DNA of 64,000 nucleotides from CAVXZE01 sp964615365 (GCA_964615365.1 CAZTOU010000002.1:124001-188000); one strand, 5' to 3'. Positions 42,404 to 51,752 are shown, numbered from the stretch's first letter. Notes: generated from the letters alone by a model not told the origin. Numbers and translations are program-made.

Positions 42404-43765
42404 GTGCGGGAACGAATCCTGATCGTGGATGACGACGACACGCTCCGGGAGAGCCTCGAGCTGGTGCTCTCCGCAGAGGGCTACGAGGTCTCCGGCGCCG
42501 CGAACGCCGAGCAGGCGATCCGGCAGCTCGATGCCAGCGCCGTGGACGTGGTCCTCTGCGACCTGCGAATGCCCGGTATGGATGGAATGGAGCTCCTGCC
42601 CCAGATCGGACGGCGGCTCCCCGGCGCGACCGTGATCATGATGTCCGCCTACGGGACGGCGGATCTCGCCATCGAGGCGATGAAGCGGGGCGCCTATGAC
42701 TATCTCGCCAAACCCTTCCAGCCTTCCGAGGTGCTCCTGGCCATCCGAAAGGCCAAGGAGAGAGAGCGCTTGCGCCGCGCCAATGCGCTTCTCCAGCGGG
42801 ACGTCGACCGCGCGGTGGGAGAGCGGCCGATCGTGGCGGCCTCCCCCAGCATGATCGAGGTGCTCGAGCTCCTGGAGCGAGCCGCCGAGTTCAAGGCGAC
42901 CGTGCTGCTCACCGGAGAGACCGGAACCGGCAAGGAGGTCCTCGCTCGGGCGATCCACGCCCAGTCCGGGCGCAGGAGCGAGGCATTCGTCGCGGTGAAC
43001 TGCGGCGCGATTCCAGAGACGCTCTTGGAGAGCGAGCTGTTCGGTCACGCCAAGGGCGCCTTCACCGGCGCGGATCGCGCCCGGCGAGGGCTCTTCGTCG
43101 CCGCGGACAGCGGCACCCTCTTCCTCGACGAGATCGGCGAGCTCCCCAGCGCCCTTCAGGTGAAGCTCCTGCGCATCCTCCAGGACGAGGAAGTACGCCC
43201 CATCGGCGAGTCGAAGTCGCGCAAGGTGGACGTCCGGGTTCTGGCGGCCACCGCTCGCGACATCGACGGAGAGGTCTCATCCGGACGCTTCCGCGAGGAC
43301 CTCTTCTACCGCCTCAACGTGGTGCGCGTACGGGTCCCCCCGCTGCGGGATCGGCGCGAGGACATTCCCCTGCTCGTCGATCACTTTCTGGGGCACTTCC
43401 GGGATTCCCTGGGAAAGCCGGTCCGGGAGATTGCCGATGATGCCCTGGGGCATTTGACCTGTTACCGCTGGCCCGGAAACGTTCGGGAGCTCGAGAACGT
43501 CATCGAGCGGGCCTTGATCCTGGCCACCTCGGACCGCATCACGGTCGCCGAGCTGCCCGCCAACGTGGTCAATCCCGAGCGCGACGAAAGGCCGGTGAGA
43601 CCCGGGCAGCTCTCACTGAAGCGGGCCCGCCGGCACTTCGAGGAAGAGATGATCCGCAAGGCCCTGGCGGCCACCGGAGGCAATCGAACCCACGCGGCTC
43701 GCCTCCTCGAGATCAGCCACCGCGCGCTGCTCTACAAGATCAAAGAATACGCGATCCGCGACTGA
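42404..43765 (+). CDS. NtrC-type sigma-54-dependent response regulator, second copy, no adjacent kinase
   Basis: 453 residues: receiver domain with Asp53 (VVLCDLRMPGMDGME), AAA+ domain (TGETGTGKE, GAFTGADRARRG, FLDEIGELP, FREDLFYRLNVV) and Fis-type HTH (TGGNRTHAARLLEISHRALLYK). It is divergent from the XRE-pilMNOPQ transcript and lies between it and the pilY1 group. No sensor kinase adjoins it; the kinase at 51901-53409 is a candidate partner. Start GTG 42404 immediately precedes the conserved RERILIVDDDD. It could act on the sigma-54 promoters at 47819 or 51753 (inference). Confidence 0.94.
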   Translation: MRERILIVDDDDTLRESLELVLSAEGYEVSGAANAEQAIRQLDASAVDVVLCDLRMPGMDGMELLPQIGRRLPGATVIMMSAYGTADLAIEAMKRGAYDYLAKPFQPSEVLLAIRKAKERERLRRANALLQRDVDRAVGERPIVAASPSMIEVLELLERAAEFKATVLLTGETGTGKEVLARAIHAQSGRRSEAFVAVNCGAIPETLLESELFGHAKGAFTGADRARRGLFVAADSGTLFLDEIGELPSALQVKLLRILQDEEVRPIGESKSRKVDVRVLAATARDIDGEVSSGRFREDLFYRLNVVRVRVPPLRDRREDIPLLVDHFLGHFRDSLGKPVREIADDALGHLTCYRWPGNVRELENVIERALILATSDRITVAELPANVVNPERDERPVRPGQLSLKRARRHFEEEMIRKALAATGGNRTHAARLLEISHRALLYKIKEYAIRD

Positions 43766-43804
43766 TCCAAGATGGGCAGCAAAGGCCCGGCGCCGCAGAC
43801 GCGC

Positions 43805-43841
43805 GCGACCCCGCCGCGCTGCTCGCGGCGGGGTCGCCTTT
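43805..43841 (+). terminator. strong hairpin terminator after the response regulator gene
   Basis: A perfect 14-bp GC-rich stem (43805-43818 with 43824-43837; GCGACCCCGCCGCG arm) with a 5-base loop is followed by CTTT. It lies about 40 bases after the stop of the regulator gene. Confidence 0.75.
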
Positions 43842-43882
43842 CCCCTGGGCCTCTCACCCTAAAGATCCGTGAACCGGATCCG

Positions 43883-44242
43883 CTAATCGGGAATCTCTCC
43901 CTCTACCGCGATCTTCTTGGCGATGAGCTTCCCGCCCGCGGCACTCGCCTCGTACCGAACCATCGCGTCCTCGGTGATCTCCACCAACCCGTCCTGGTTG
44001 GGCGCGGTGGGAAGCTCCGCGAGCGTGATCGAAACGCCCCCTGCGTCGAGGATCTCGGTATCGGGCTTCACGTGGAGCACGATCTGGCCGTCCAACAGAA
44101 CCGTCTGGGCCAGCAGATCCTTTTCGAGCACCAGACCCTTCCCCTTCGTCGTCCCGGCGGGATCCCCCAGCGCGACTCCGGCAAGGCTGCAGGCGAGGAG
44201 CAGGACCAGCCCGGTGATTGTCGCTTGTCTTAGATGTCCCAT
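43883..44242 (-). CDS. small secreted protein at the end of the pilY1 transcript
   Basis: 119 residues. A clear signal peptide (ATITGLVLLLACSLAGVALG) is followed by a small beta-rich domain: TVLLDGQIVLHVKPDTEIL, GGVSITLAELP, RYEASAAGGKLIAKKIAV. I do not recognise a family with certainty. The start is ATG 44242, since AAGGA lies six bases upstream; GTG 44260 overlaps the pilY1 stop. Its position suggests a pilus-related periplasmic or surface role. Confidence 0.75.
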   Translation of the reverse strand: MGHLRQATITGLVLLLACSLAGVALGDPAGTTKGKGLVLEKDLLAQTVLLDGQIVLHVKPDTEILDAGGVSITLAELPTAPNQDGLVEITEDAMVRYEASAAGGKLIAKKIAVEGEIPD

Positions 44243-44256
44243 CGTCATTCCTTCCC

Positions 44257-47200
44257 TCACTGGCTCAGCTGGCGCCAGTAGAACTGCCAGATCCCCGCCC
44301 CGAATCCCGGCGGAGCCTCCTCGTTCCAGATATCACCCTCTTGCTTGTTGATGATCACGCGGTTGCCGCCCTCCTCCGGGCTGATGGTGATCCGGGGGTC
44401 GGTCGGCAGCCCCTCGCCCAGATCCACCTTGGGCACCGGGTCTCCGGAGGCATCGGTGAACAGGCCCTCTCCGCAGTGGATCTTGAACGCGTAGAGGTAG
44501 GAGTTCCCTCCGGCGTCACAGGGATCCGCGGGGGTCTCCGGGATGAACGAGCCGACGAAGACGTAGTAGAAGAAGAGTTCGCTCTGGGTGACGAACTTCT
44601 CCCCGTCCTCGCCCTTCATGAAGAAGCCGGTGGACCCGCTCACGTCCGTGCAGCTACCGTCTCCGGTCACGTCCGTCAGGTCCGACTCATCGTCCAGAAC
44701 CGGCAGCGGAGTCTCCTCGAGGGGGTCGAGATCCTGGACCGCGTAGAAGCGGTTGTTCTCGTCGGCCGGTGCCGCAAACCCCTCGAACTGAAGGTTGGCC
44801 CTCTCACCGCTCCCGAAGGCGAGCCACAGCTTCCCACTCTTGAAGGTCGCACTGGGCGCGTAGAAGAAGCTCTTGTAGTACTTGTTGGTGCCCGAGTCGT
44901 AGACCGGGGCGCGGAAGAACTTCCTGAACGGCCAGTCGGGCTGCGAGGTGTCGGTCGTCGCTCCGTTGACCGGGTCGATTCCGACGTCCTCGATCACCCA
45001 CTTCCAGATGTTCCCGCCCAGATCGGCGGCGTAGATCACGTCGGCGAATCCATCGAAGTCGAGATCGTAGACCGCCGGCGTCGCGGCCATCGCGTAGTGC
45101 ATGCTCTGCTCGTGGTCGGGACTGAGCGGGTCGTAGGGATGGGTGCTCGGGTCCGTCAGCGCGGTGGTGCCGGTGCTGTCGAACTTCTTCATCCCCAGGA
45201 TCTCGCCGGTCTTGAGGTCGAGCATGAAGATCGCGCGACCGGCCAGGCTCTCCACGTCGTAGGAGGAGTGGGCGTTCGGATCACCCGCCGGATCGTAGCC
45301 GCCCAGGAAGATGACCACCCAGCGCTCGAATCCCGCTCCGCCGTTGTCGTCGCCGTCCACGCTGACCCGCACGCGGGTGATGATCGGCTGCGACCAGCTC
45401 TCCCCCATGTAGTCCGTGATCGTGCTCGCCGCGTCCTCTCGCGGGAACTCCCACATGTACGCCGGATACGTGCCGGAGGCCGGATTGGTGATGTCCAGCG
45501 CGTAGTAAGCGCGGCCCCCCTGGCGGAGCCCGCCGACCACGATGGTTCGCCACTCGCTCCCGTCCGGGAGCTTGTTGTCGACGGTGGGACTCGTGTGGAT
45601 CCACACGTCGGAAACCGAGGGCGACCCGTCCACGAAGTAGTAGTCGCGGGTTCCGGTGTCGATGGCCAGCTCCTTGGCGTTGATACGCCCCGGGTAGGGC
45701 ATGAAGCCCGCCATCTCGTCTCCGGTCCCCGAGGTGTAGTCCGGCGGCACCAGGGAGGGATTCCAGGTCCCCGCGTCGAAGAGGTGCAGGAATCCGTCGT
45801 TGGCCCCCGCCAGGATCACCCGATCCCGGTGTTCGTACAGGGATCGGAACGCGCTATAGCTCGCTCCCGGCAGGAAGGAACGGGGCCCGGGAACCACCAC
45901 GGGGTTCGAGTGGAAGATGTCCCCCAGCTTCCAGGTCCGCTCCGTACACGCCACGCTGTTCGCGCCGGTGCCGAACTCGCAGCCCCGGACGTTCGCAACC
46001 ACCTCCGCGGCCAGCTCCTCGGCATCCGTCGCGATGCTCCCCGAGTAGGTGCTGGTGGGCGGGAACGTCACGTCCAGGTCCGTCGCGGTCAGCACGCCAC
46101 CGCCGGAGGTGTGCAGGAACTCCTCTCGGTCCGACACCCCGGGGACCGCCGTGAGCTTGGAGGTGTAGAGATCCCGCGACGACGGGGCCGTCGAGTCCAA
46201 CCTCACGCCCGCATCCCAGAACGGCTCTGCAGAGGAGATGAAGTTGCCCGACAGGCACTGCCCCGGGGTGGGATCGTCGAGCGCGCAGGCGCCGTACCTG
46301 TCGAGGATCTCACCCGATCCGGAGATCTCCCACGACTTGAGGTGTCCCTCCCAGTAGGCGGTCCTGTCCGAGGGCACGAAGAGGCTGGTGTAGAACTTAC
46401 CGCCCGAGGCGGTCCGCGCGGCCGGCACTGTCGCCGCGGTGAAGGCCTGCGACTTCTGGATGATGTCACTGATCGCGCCGACGATCGCCGCCGCGAGCTC
46501 CTCCGCGTTGTTGCTGAAGTAGAACTGCCCGTTGCCGACCTCTGCGGTCTTCTCCAGCACGTCGTTGGCAAAGGTCGAGGTGGTGAAGCCCACCGTGTAG
46601 ACGTCGATGAACTGGTCCCCGTCGAGATCCGGCCGGAAGTCGACCTCCTGCATGAACATCGCGATGTCATCGAGATAGCGCGCGGCCTCGCAGCCGGTGC
46701 ACCCCGGGAAGCTCCCCGGCTCCTCGTCCTCGCCATCCGGGTTGTAGTCGCCGATCAGGTCGTCCTTGAAGATGCTGAAGCCCTGATCTGTGTTGGCAGT
46801 CGATGTGTCGAAGTCGTCCCGTGTGGGCTCGCCGTCGGTGATGATCACGATGAAGCTCTTCTGGCATCGCCACTGGACCGGACTGTCGGGGACGGTGGGC
46901 GGACCGCTGGTGCTGTAGCTCCCCCCGCTGCTGCTCGTCGTGGACCGGTACTCGTACTCGGGGAACTTGGTGGCTCCGTCCTTTCCCTCCGGCCGGTCGG
47001 CGCTGGTCCGGCTCATGAAGTAGGTGTAGACCTGGAAGAGCGTCTCCCCGAGCGGGGTCCAGGTGTTGGCGTCGATCGCCTGGATGGCGTCCTCCAGGTG
47101 ATCGGCATGGGACTGATTGGTGCCGTTCAGCGAGTAGACGTGCGGGGTCGTGCCATCACTCTCGAAGTAGTCTTCGTTGGGAACGCGGACGTAGCCGCCG

Positions 47201-47763
47201 TGCGGGTCCCCGCCCTCGCGGAACTGCGCGATGCCGAAGCGCACCGTCCCGGCCGCGTTGACCTGGCAGATCACCTCCCGAAGCACATCCTTCGAGGCGG
47301 TGATGCGCGAGCGCCGGTACTTGGCGTAGCTGCCGCCGCCGAGACAGCTCGAGTAGGTGCCGTTGTTGGTGGCGTTGATCTCCGCGTTGTACGGGTCCGA
47401 CTCGGAGCTGAAGAGCCAGTTGAGGTAGCGCCCGGTGATGCGGTTGTTGTAGGGCGAGGTCCCCGGGTCGAAGTAGAGATCGATCGTCTTGCCGCAGCGC
47501 GTGATGTTGAAGATGTTCGAGCTATAGGAGTAATTGGAGTCGTTGTTGTAGTTCGTGCAGGTCGGGGTGGCAGTCGGATCGAATTCCGGGTGCCAGACCG
47601 CGTGGTTCATGGAGCCGGAGTTGTCCACCATGAGCAACACGTTGGGGGGCACGGCGACGGAGAAGAGAGCGGTGTCGTCGGCGCTGGTGACCCCCGGAGA
47701 GGCGAAATGCGCGACGAGCGCGAGTCCGACGATGGCCAGGGGGAAGCGGATCTTTTGACGCAT
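44257..47763 (-). CDS. pilY1: PilY1-like pilus tip adhesin with VWA domain
   Basis: About 1168 residues. Signal peptide (PLAIVGLALVAHFASPGVTSA), an N-terminal von Willebrand A domain with MIDAS motif MVDNSGSM and VIITDGEPTRDDF, then the PilY1 beta-propeller (ILAGANDGFLHLFDAGT; RTIVVGGLRQGGRAYYALDI; TPAVYDLDFDGFADVIYAADLG). The last segment is its Ca2+-binding loop (Asp-rich DLDFDGFAD). PilY1 is surface-exposed, primes pilus assembly with minor pilins and mediates adhesion. The start is ATG 47763 with GAGAGGAC upstream. It has its own sigma-54 promoter at 47819-47833. Confidence 0.93.
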   Translation of the reverse strand: MRQKIRFPLAIVGLALVAHFASPGVTSADDTALFSVAVPPNVLLMVDNSGSMNHAVWHPEFDPTATPTCTNYNNDSNYSYSSNIFNITRCGKTIDLYFDPGTSPYNNRITGRYLNWLFSSESDPYNAEINATNNGTYSSCLGGGSYAKYRRSRITASKDVLREVICQVNAAGTVRFGIAQFREGGDPHGGYVRVPNEDYFESDGTTPHVYSLNGTNQSHADHLEDAIQAIDANTWTPLGETLFQVYTYFMSRTSADRPEGKDGATKFPEYEYRSTTSSSGGSYSTSGPPTVPDSPVQWRCQKSFIVIITDGEPTRDDFDTSTANTDQGFSIFKDDLIGDYNPDGEDEEPGSFPGCTGCEAARYLDDIAMFMQEVDFRPDLDGDQFIDVYTVGFTTSTFANDVLEKTAEVGNGQFYFSNNAEELAAAIVGAISDIIQKSQAFTAATVPAARTASGGKFYTSLFVPSDRTAYWEGHLKSWEISGSGEILDRYGACALDDPTPGQCLSGNFISSAEPFWDAGVRLDSTAPSSRDLYTSKLTAVPGVSDREEFLHTSGGGVLTATDLDVTFPPTSTYSGSIATDAEELAAEVVANVRGCEFGTGANSVACTERTWKLGDIFHSNPVVVPGPRSFLPGASYSAFRSLYEHRDRVILAGANDGFLHLFDAGTWNPSLVPPDYTSGTGDEMAGFMPYPGRINAKELAIDTGTRDYYFVDGSPSVSDVWIHTSPTVDNKLPDGSEWRTIVVGGLRQGGRAYYALDITNPASGTYPAYMWEFPREDAASTITDYMGESWSQPIITRVRVSVDGDDNGGAGFERWVVIFLGGYDPAGDPNAHSSYDVESLAGRAIFMLDLKTGEILGMKKFDSTGTTALTDPSTHPYDPLSPDHEQSMHYAMAATPAVYDLDFDGFADVIYAADLGGNIWKWVIEDVGIDPVNGATTDTSQPDWPFRKFFRAPVYDSGTNKYYKSFFYAPSATFKSGKLWLAFGSGERANLQFEGFAAPADENNRFYAVQDLDPLEETPLPVLDDESDLTDVTGDGSCTDVSGSTGFFMKGEDGEKFVTQSELFFYYVFVGSFIPETPADPCDAGGNSYLYAFKIHCGEGLFTDASGDPVPKVDLGEGLPTDPRITISPEEGGNRVIINKQEGDIWNEEAPPGFGAGIWQFYWRQLSQ

Positions 47764-47818
47764 GGCACTGTCCTCTCCCGAGAATTCGCTTTGCACGAGT
47801 CGATGGAGACTCGAGAGA

Positions 47819-47833
47819 GCAATCGACGTGCCA
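47819..47833 (-). promoter_or_regulatory. sigma-54 promoter of pilY1
   Basis: Minus strand reads TGGCACG-TCGA-TTGC followed by T, a perfect match to TGGCACG-N4-TTGCW. GG and GC are ten bases apart. Expected start near 47807, 44 bases before the pilY1 ATG. Confidence 0.8.
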
Positions 47834-47910
47834 TGTGAAGAACTTGAGCGAAGTCCGCGGAATACCGCTCTTTCCGATCGCGCCGCGCGCGCGCTGCGCG
47901 GCTTCGGCTA

Positions 47911-47943
47911 CGCATCCGGCTGCGCAGCGCGCAGCGGCTTGCG
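47911..47943. repeat. imperfect 33-bp palindrome, copy B
   Basis: CGCATCC-GGC-TGCGCA-G-CGCGCA-GCG-GCTTGCG. It lies directly after the lipoprotein gene stop and about 94 bp upstream of the pilY1 -24 element. It matches copy A at 51854-51886 at most positions. Confidence 0.6.
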
Positions 47944-47945
47944 GG

Positions 47946-48953
47946 CTAGGGCGTGGCGGCCGGCGGCTGCTCGGGGGAGCTGGCGGAAGTGGCGGTGACG
48001 GTGACCTCGAACTGGAGCGCCGACGCGTCGCCGTGGGAGTCCCGGACCCTGACCTCGATCTGGTGAACGCCCGCCTGGCTCGCCTTCGGACGCCAACTCG
48101 CCACCCCCAGGATCGGATCGATGCGCATCCCCTCGGGCGCCTCGGCGAGCTCGAAGCGCAGATTGCGATCGCCGTCGGGGTCCTTCGCCGCGAAGGCGTA
48201 GCGGAACTCGCCGTCCTGACTCTCGAGCCTGGGGAGCTTCTCGATCAGGGGAGCCGAATTGCCGATCGTGATCTCCCGGCTCAACTCGGCTCGAGCGGTA
48301 TCGGTTCCGTCCGAGGCGACCACGCGCACCCTCACCTTGTCGCCGCGGTCGAGCCCGCGCGTAGAGAACTCTCTCCGGCTCTTCCCGGTCTCTTTTCCGT
48401 TCACCAGCCAGGCGCACTCGAAGCGGACCGGGTCCTCGTCCGGGTCGGATGCATCGGGGCTGGCGAGGAGTTCGTCACCGGGCCGCACCGCCTCCAGCGG
48501 CTCCAGGAGCACGCTCTTGAGCTGCGGCGGCCGGTTGCCGATCCGCGTGCGCGCGCGCACCGGCTCGCTCTCGAGGCGTCCGTCGGAGGCGACCACCGTC
48601 ACCTCGACGCGATCGTCCTTCCGGACGTCGTCGAGCTTCAACCTCGGACGGGGGCCGGTCGCGACGCTCTCTCCGTTGATCTCCCATTCGAAGGTCAGGC
48701 GATACGGATCCCCGTCCGGGTCCCACGCCTCGGCGTTCACCTCGAGGGAGGTTCCCGGGAGCGGATCGCGCAGGCTCAACACCACCGATTCCACCACCGG
48801 CGCGGCGTTCTCTGCGTGCTCCTCGACCGGCGGGGGAGCCCCCATGGCCGTTCCGGACGGCTGCGGTTCGTCGTCCCCTCCCCCGCAGGCCAGGGCGAGG
48901 CCCAGCAGCGGAGCCGTCCACCAGATGCGGAGCCCGTGATCCTTCCTTCGCAT
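47946..48953 (-). CDS. lipoprotein with three Ig/PKD-like repeats in the minor-pilin operon
   Basis: 335 residues. A lipobox in LLGLALAC gives a lipidated Cys near 23, followed by a Gly/Asp/Pro spacer. There are three beta-sandwich repeats: two PKD-like units with DPDGDPYRLTFEWEINGES and DPDEDPVRFECAWLVNGKE, each starting after N(R)PP or NAAPV. The third is He_PIG/cadherin-like (DPDGDRNLRFELAEAPEGM, GVHQIEVRVRDSHGD). The Asp-rich turns may bind Ca2+. It lies between pilX and pilY1, 37 bases after pilX, so it may be an adhesin accessory of the pilus tip. ATG 48953 follows GGGGGGAGCG. Confidence 0.85.
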   Translation of the reverse strand: MRRKDHGLRIWWTAPLLGLALACGGGDDEPQPSGTAMGAPPPVEEHAENAAPVVESVVLSLRDPLPGTSLEVNAEAWDPDGDPYRLTFEWEINGESVATGPRPRLKLDDVRKDDRVEVTVVASDGRLESEPVRARTRIGNRPPQLKSVLLEPLEAVRPGDELLASPDASDPDEDPVRFECAWLVNGKETGKSRREFSTRGLDRGDKVRVRVVASDGTDTARAELSREITIGNSAPLIEKLPRLESQDGEFRYAFAAKDPDGDRNLRFELAEAPEGMRIDPILGVASWRPKASQAGVHQIEVRVRDSHGDASALQFEVTVTATSASSPEQPPAATP

Positions 48954-48990
48954 CGCTCCCCCCCCTCGGATGCCGCTCGCGGCGCGTTCG

Positions 48991-49479
48991 CTAGTAGCCC
49001 TGGTCCAGGACCTTGGTCTCCACCACCTCGATCCGCGCGGTCGAGCCGTTGGGGCTCTGTCCCTGCACGTTGATCTGCCAGAGCGTATAGACGAATGACT
49101 GGCCTCCGACGTCGACACCCATCCCTCCGGCCGGCCCGCCCTCCCCGATCCATCGGATCGGGTTGGCCACGGACGGATCGCCCGAGCAGCTGGGCAGGGC
49201 GGGCTCGCGGTCGTAGAGACCCGAGTCGCCGAGCGTGCTCGTGGGCAGGCTCGGCAGGTCCGAGCGGGAGCCCACGTCCCTGAGCAGGCTCCGCCCCCTG
49301 GCGGCGCCCGCCTCGGCGGCGTAGAAGGCGGTGTTGGAGTGATTCTGGAAGCCGGCGACCTGTCGGTCCACCAGCACCGTGTTGAACGCCATGATTCCCA
49401 TCGCGCCCATCAGCGCCAGGATCAGGACCGCGACGAAGAGCGCCGCCCCTTCCTGGTGAGATCGGTTTCTCGCCTTCAT
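48991..49479 (-). CDS. pilX: PilX-like minor pilin-associated protein
   Basis: 162 residues. The N-terminal PilX pattern is clear: HQEGAALFVAVLILALMGAMGI as the hydrophobic helix, then NTVLVDRQVAGFQNHSNTAFYAAEAGAARG. In this family Glu5 of the mature protein is replaced, consistent with the GAALFVA region. The rest is a small Cys-poor beta domain. ATG 49479 follows AGGGAGCC; the in-frame ATG at 49524 overlaps pilW. It is part of the minor pilin complex that primes assembly. Confidence 0.87.
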   Translation of the reverse strand: MKARNRSHQEGAALFVAVLILALMGAMGIMAFNTVLVDRQVAGFQNHSNTAFYAAEAGAARGRSLLRDVGSRSDLPSLPTSTLGDSGLYDREPALPSCSGDPSVANPIRWIGEGGPAGGMGVDVGGQSFVYTLWQINVQGQSPNGSTARIEVVETKVLDQGY

Positions 49480-49489
49480 TGCTGGCTCC

Positions 49490-50530
49490 CTAGTAGGAGG
49501 GATCCGGCGGCCGCGCGCCGACATTCCGGGGCCGAACCGTCGTGGTGTGCACTCGCCGCCGAAATCCGTCGAAGCCGGCTACGGCGGCGCGGTTTTCGAC
49601 CCGCTGCCACTGACCCTGAGCCATTGCCGGATTCAGGAGGACGCTGGGATCCTGGGCGCGGGTCCGTACCACGATGCTCACGCGGATCTCCTTCAGCTCG
49701 GAGCCGTCCCAGTCTCTCGATCGATAGAGAGGTCCAAGCTCCGATCCCGGGTTTTCCACGAAACCGGGGTCCTCATCGCCGTCTTCATCGTCGTCGAAGA
49801 AGAATGCGACCTGCAGATCCTCGACGTCGTTGGCGAGCACCATTCCGTCGCGCAGCAGCTGGTTGTTCACCACCGTGTAGACGTGGGCGGGAACCACGCG
49901 GAGCTCCGTGGTGCCCACACCGTTGAGCGGGCTTCCGGCGGGTGCGGCTCCGTTCGAGGTGAAGTCCACCCGGATCGTGTTGCTGCCGGCACTGACGTTG
50001 TTGACGATTCCGCAGGAGGAGCCCCGGCTCGGAGCCAGGCGGTCGGCCACGATCACCCCCCCCTGGCGGAATGGGGTCACGCTCTCCAGGAAGTCGCTAT
50101 CGGCGACGCCGTCACCATCGACGTCGTAGTAGTAGGTATCGTCGACCTTCCTGTCGTCGAGGGTGAGGTTCTCGTTTCCGCCGGTTCCGCTGAAGCCACC
50201 GGAGGCGATCGACGCACCGATCCCGAGCAGGTTCTGATCGCTGGGATCGATCGCATCGGCGTCGGTCACGAAGAGGACGTCGGAGCCGTTCGTCAGGTCC
50301 ACCGCGCAGACGGCGGCGCCCTCCGGCACCATGAGGCCGGTCACGCGCAGCTCCCGCTCCAGCAACTCGCCGATCGCCCGCAGGTTCTGCTGCGCCTCGG
50401 TGACCTGATCGACGACCGTGTAGGCGCGGCCCTGGCGGGTGAGCATCTCGGTGAGGTACGCCACCACCACCAGCAGGACCGCCATCGCGATCATGAGTTC
50501 GATGATTGTGAAGCCGCCTCGTCGTCTCAT
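49490..50530 (-). CDS. pilW: PilW-like minor pilin
   Basis: 346 residues. Type IV prepilin signal RRRGG-FTIIELMIAMAVLL with Glu5 of the mature protein; this would be cleaved by a prepilin peptidase encoded outside the window. It is followed by a long globular domain with TEAQQNLRAIGELLERELRVTGL and an Asp-rich segment (YYYDVDGDGVADSDF; FFFDDDEDGDEDPGF), which could bind Ca2+. Start overlaps the pilV stop at ATGA. Confidence 0.9.
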   Translation of the reverse strand: MRRRGGFTIIELMIAMAVLLVVVAYLTEMLTRQGRAYTVVDQVTEAQQNLRAIGELLERELRVTGLMVPEGAAVCAVDLTNGSDVLFVTDADAIDPSDQNLLGIGASIASGGFSGTGGNENLTLDDRKVDDTYYYDVDGDGVADSDFLESVTPFRQGGVIVADRLAPSRGSSCGIVNNVSAGSNTIRVDFTSNGAAPAGSPLNGVGTTELRVVPAHVYTVVNNQLLRDGMVLANDVEDLQVAFFFDDDEDGDEDPGFVENPGSELGPLYRSRDWDGSELKEIRVSIVVRTRAQDPSVLLNPAMAQGQWQRVENRAAVAGFDGFRRRVHTTTVRPRNVGARPPDPSY

Positions 50531-51009
50531 GGCGTTACCACCGGATCGTTGTGGCGGATGGTGGACATGGCGTAGCGACGCGGGGGAGCTCCGGGGGGCG
50601 CGTTCGTCTCCGTCCAGGTGACCCGAACGTCGACGAAACGAAGCTCCGAGTTGGGGGGACCGGCGTTGACTCGGTAGGCCACGTTGTAGGTCATCTCATT
50701 GTGCGTGCCGGTCGCGGACTCCACCTGGGCGATCTCGGGAGCGCCGGATCCCAGGTAGTCGACCGTCCAGCCGGTGGGCTGGACTGCCGCGTCCGTCCAG
50801 TCGAGCCGGTGGATGTACTCCATCTGGAGCCGGCCCATCTGCGCGGCCTGGGTGGTGTGCCGTCCGTATTTTCCGCCGCGCATGGCGGAGACCTGCATCG
50901 CCAGCATCGCGAGCAGGCCGACCGCCAGGATCCCGAGGGCGATCATGACCTCGAGAAGCGTCATCCCGCCGGAGCGGCGCTTCCCCCTCTTGCAGGCAGT
51001 GACATCCAT
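50527..51009 (-). CDS. pilV: PilV-like minor pilin
   Basis: 160 residues. Type IV prepilin leader KRGKRRSGG followed by MTLLEVMIALGILAVGLLAM, with Met in place of Phe at the first mature position and Glu5 present. The PilV family QMGRLQMEYIHRLDW region follows. ATG 51009 overlaps the fimT stop by one base (TGATG); an ATG at 51021 sits directly on its GGAGG and is less likely. Tight coupling with fimT and pilW. Confidence 0.9.
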   Translation of the reverse strand: MDVTACKRGKRRSGGMTLLEVMIALGILAVGLLAMLAMQVSAMRGGKYGRHTTQAAQMGRLQMEYIHRLDWTDAAVQPTGWTVDYLGSGAPEIAQVESATGTHNEMTYNVAYRVNAGPPNSELRFVDVRVTWTETNAPPGAPPRRYAMSTIRHNDPVVTP

Positions 51010-51704
51010 CAGTTCGTCCATCCTCCGGTGGACCGTTCGAAGCCGGCCACCTGGGCGCCACCCAGCGGTGTGAGCACGACCGCGTAGTCGCGGTTCGCGT
51101 TGGTGACGTAGACGCCACCCGCACCCGAGCCGACCTCACCGGCCACGCAGCCGTTGGAGACGCCGACCGGAATTCCGTCGGGGCGGAACATCACCCAGCG
51201 TGTCTGGTTGCCGTTCCGGTCGGTGAAGGTCGAGCCCGTGGTGGGATCGCCCCCGCCGGTGTCCGAGGGCGACTGAATCCCCCCCGCGAAGGTCATCCCC
51301 CAGTTGACGTTGTTCATGACCCCCGGCCGGGTGAAGACCGGCTCGGTGATGACCCGCTCCGTCGCTCCGATGCAGCAGTTGGCGCCTGGGCTCCCCGGCG
51401 CGCCGTCGTCCAGGATGAGCATCGGGACCGCCTGGCCCTGGGCATCCTGCAGGGGATTCCCACAGATGTCCGTCCCCGCGGCGAGGGAGAGGTAGACGAT
51501 GTGGTTGTTGCCCGTGGCGATGGCCTGGGAGCGCGCCGTCTGCATCATGTTCGCGCTGGCACGGGTCACGTCGCGAAGCCGCTGGTCCACCTGGAACTGC
51601 TGCCAGCTCGGCAGCGCCATGGCCGCGACGATCCCGATGATCGCCAGCGCGATCATCAGCTCGATGATGGTGAAGCCGCCGCTCTTTCTGCGAATCCCGC
51701 TCAT
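51009..51704 (-). CDS. fimT: FimT/GspH-like minor pilin
   Basis: 231 residues. Prepilin leader MSGIRRKSGG, then FTIIELMIALAIIGIVAAMALPSWQQF with Glu5. The GspH/FimT domain follows: RDVTRASANMMQTARSQAIATGN, a central Cys-containing region (ICGNPLQDAQG; GANCCIGA), and the C-terminal RWVMFRPDGIPVG. ATG 51704 has GGAGG six bases upstream. First gene of the minor-pilin operon, 37 bases after the predicted sigma-54 start. Confidence 0.92.
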   Translation of the reverse strand: MSGIRRKSGGFTIIELMIALAIIGIVAAMALPSWQQFQVDQRLRDVTRASANMMQTARSQAIATGNNHIVYLSLAAGTDICGNPLQDAQGQAVPMLILDDGAPGSPGANCCIGATERVITEPVFTRPGVMNNVNWGMTFAGGIQSPSDTGGGDPTTGSTFTDRNGNQTRWVMFRPDGIPVGVSNGCVAGEVGSGAGGVYVTNANRDYAVVLTPLGGAQVAGFERSTGGWTN

Positions 51705-51752
51705 CGACGCCTCCGCGCGCAGGTCCCGGACCGTTGATCCCACCAAGCCTCA

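Noticed and set aside
44218..47838. 1206-codon open frame on the plus strand
   Set aside because: It is antisense to pilY1, which has a signal peptide, VWA and propeller motifs; the plus-strand product is a repetitive Arg/Val/Gly/Asp-rich mirror of high-GC coding sequence.
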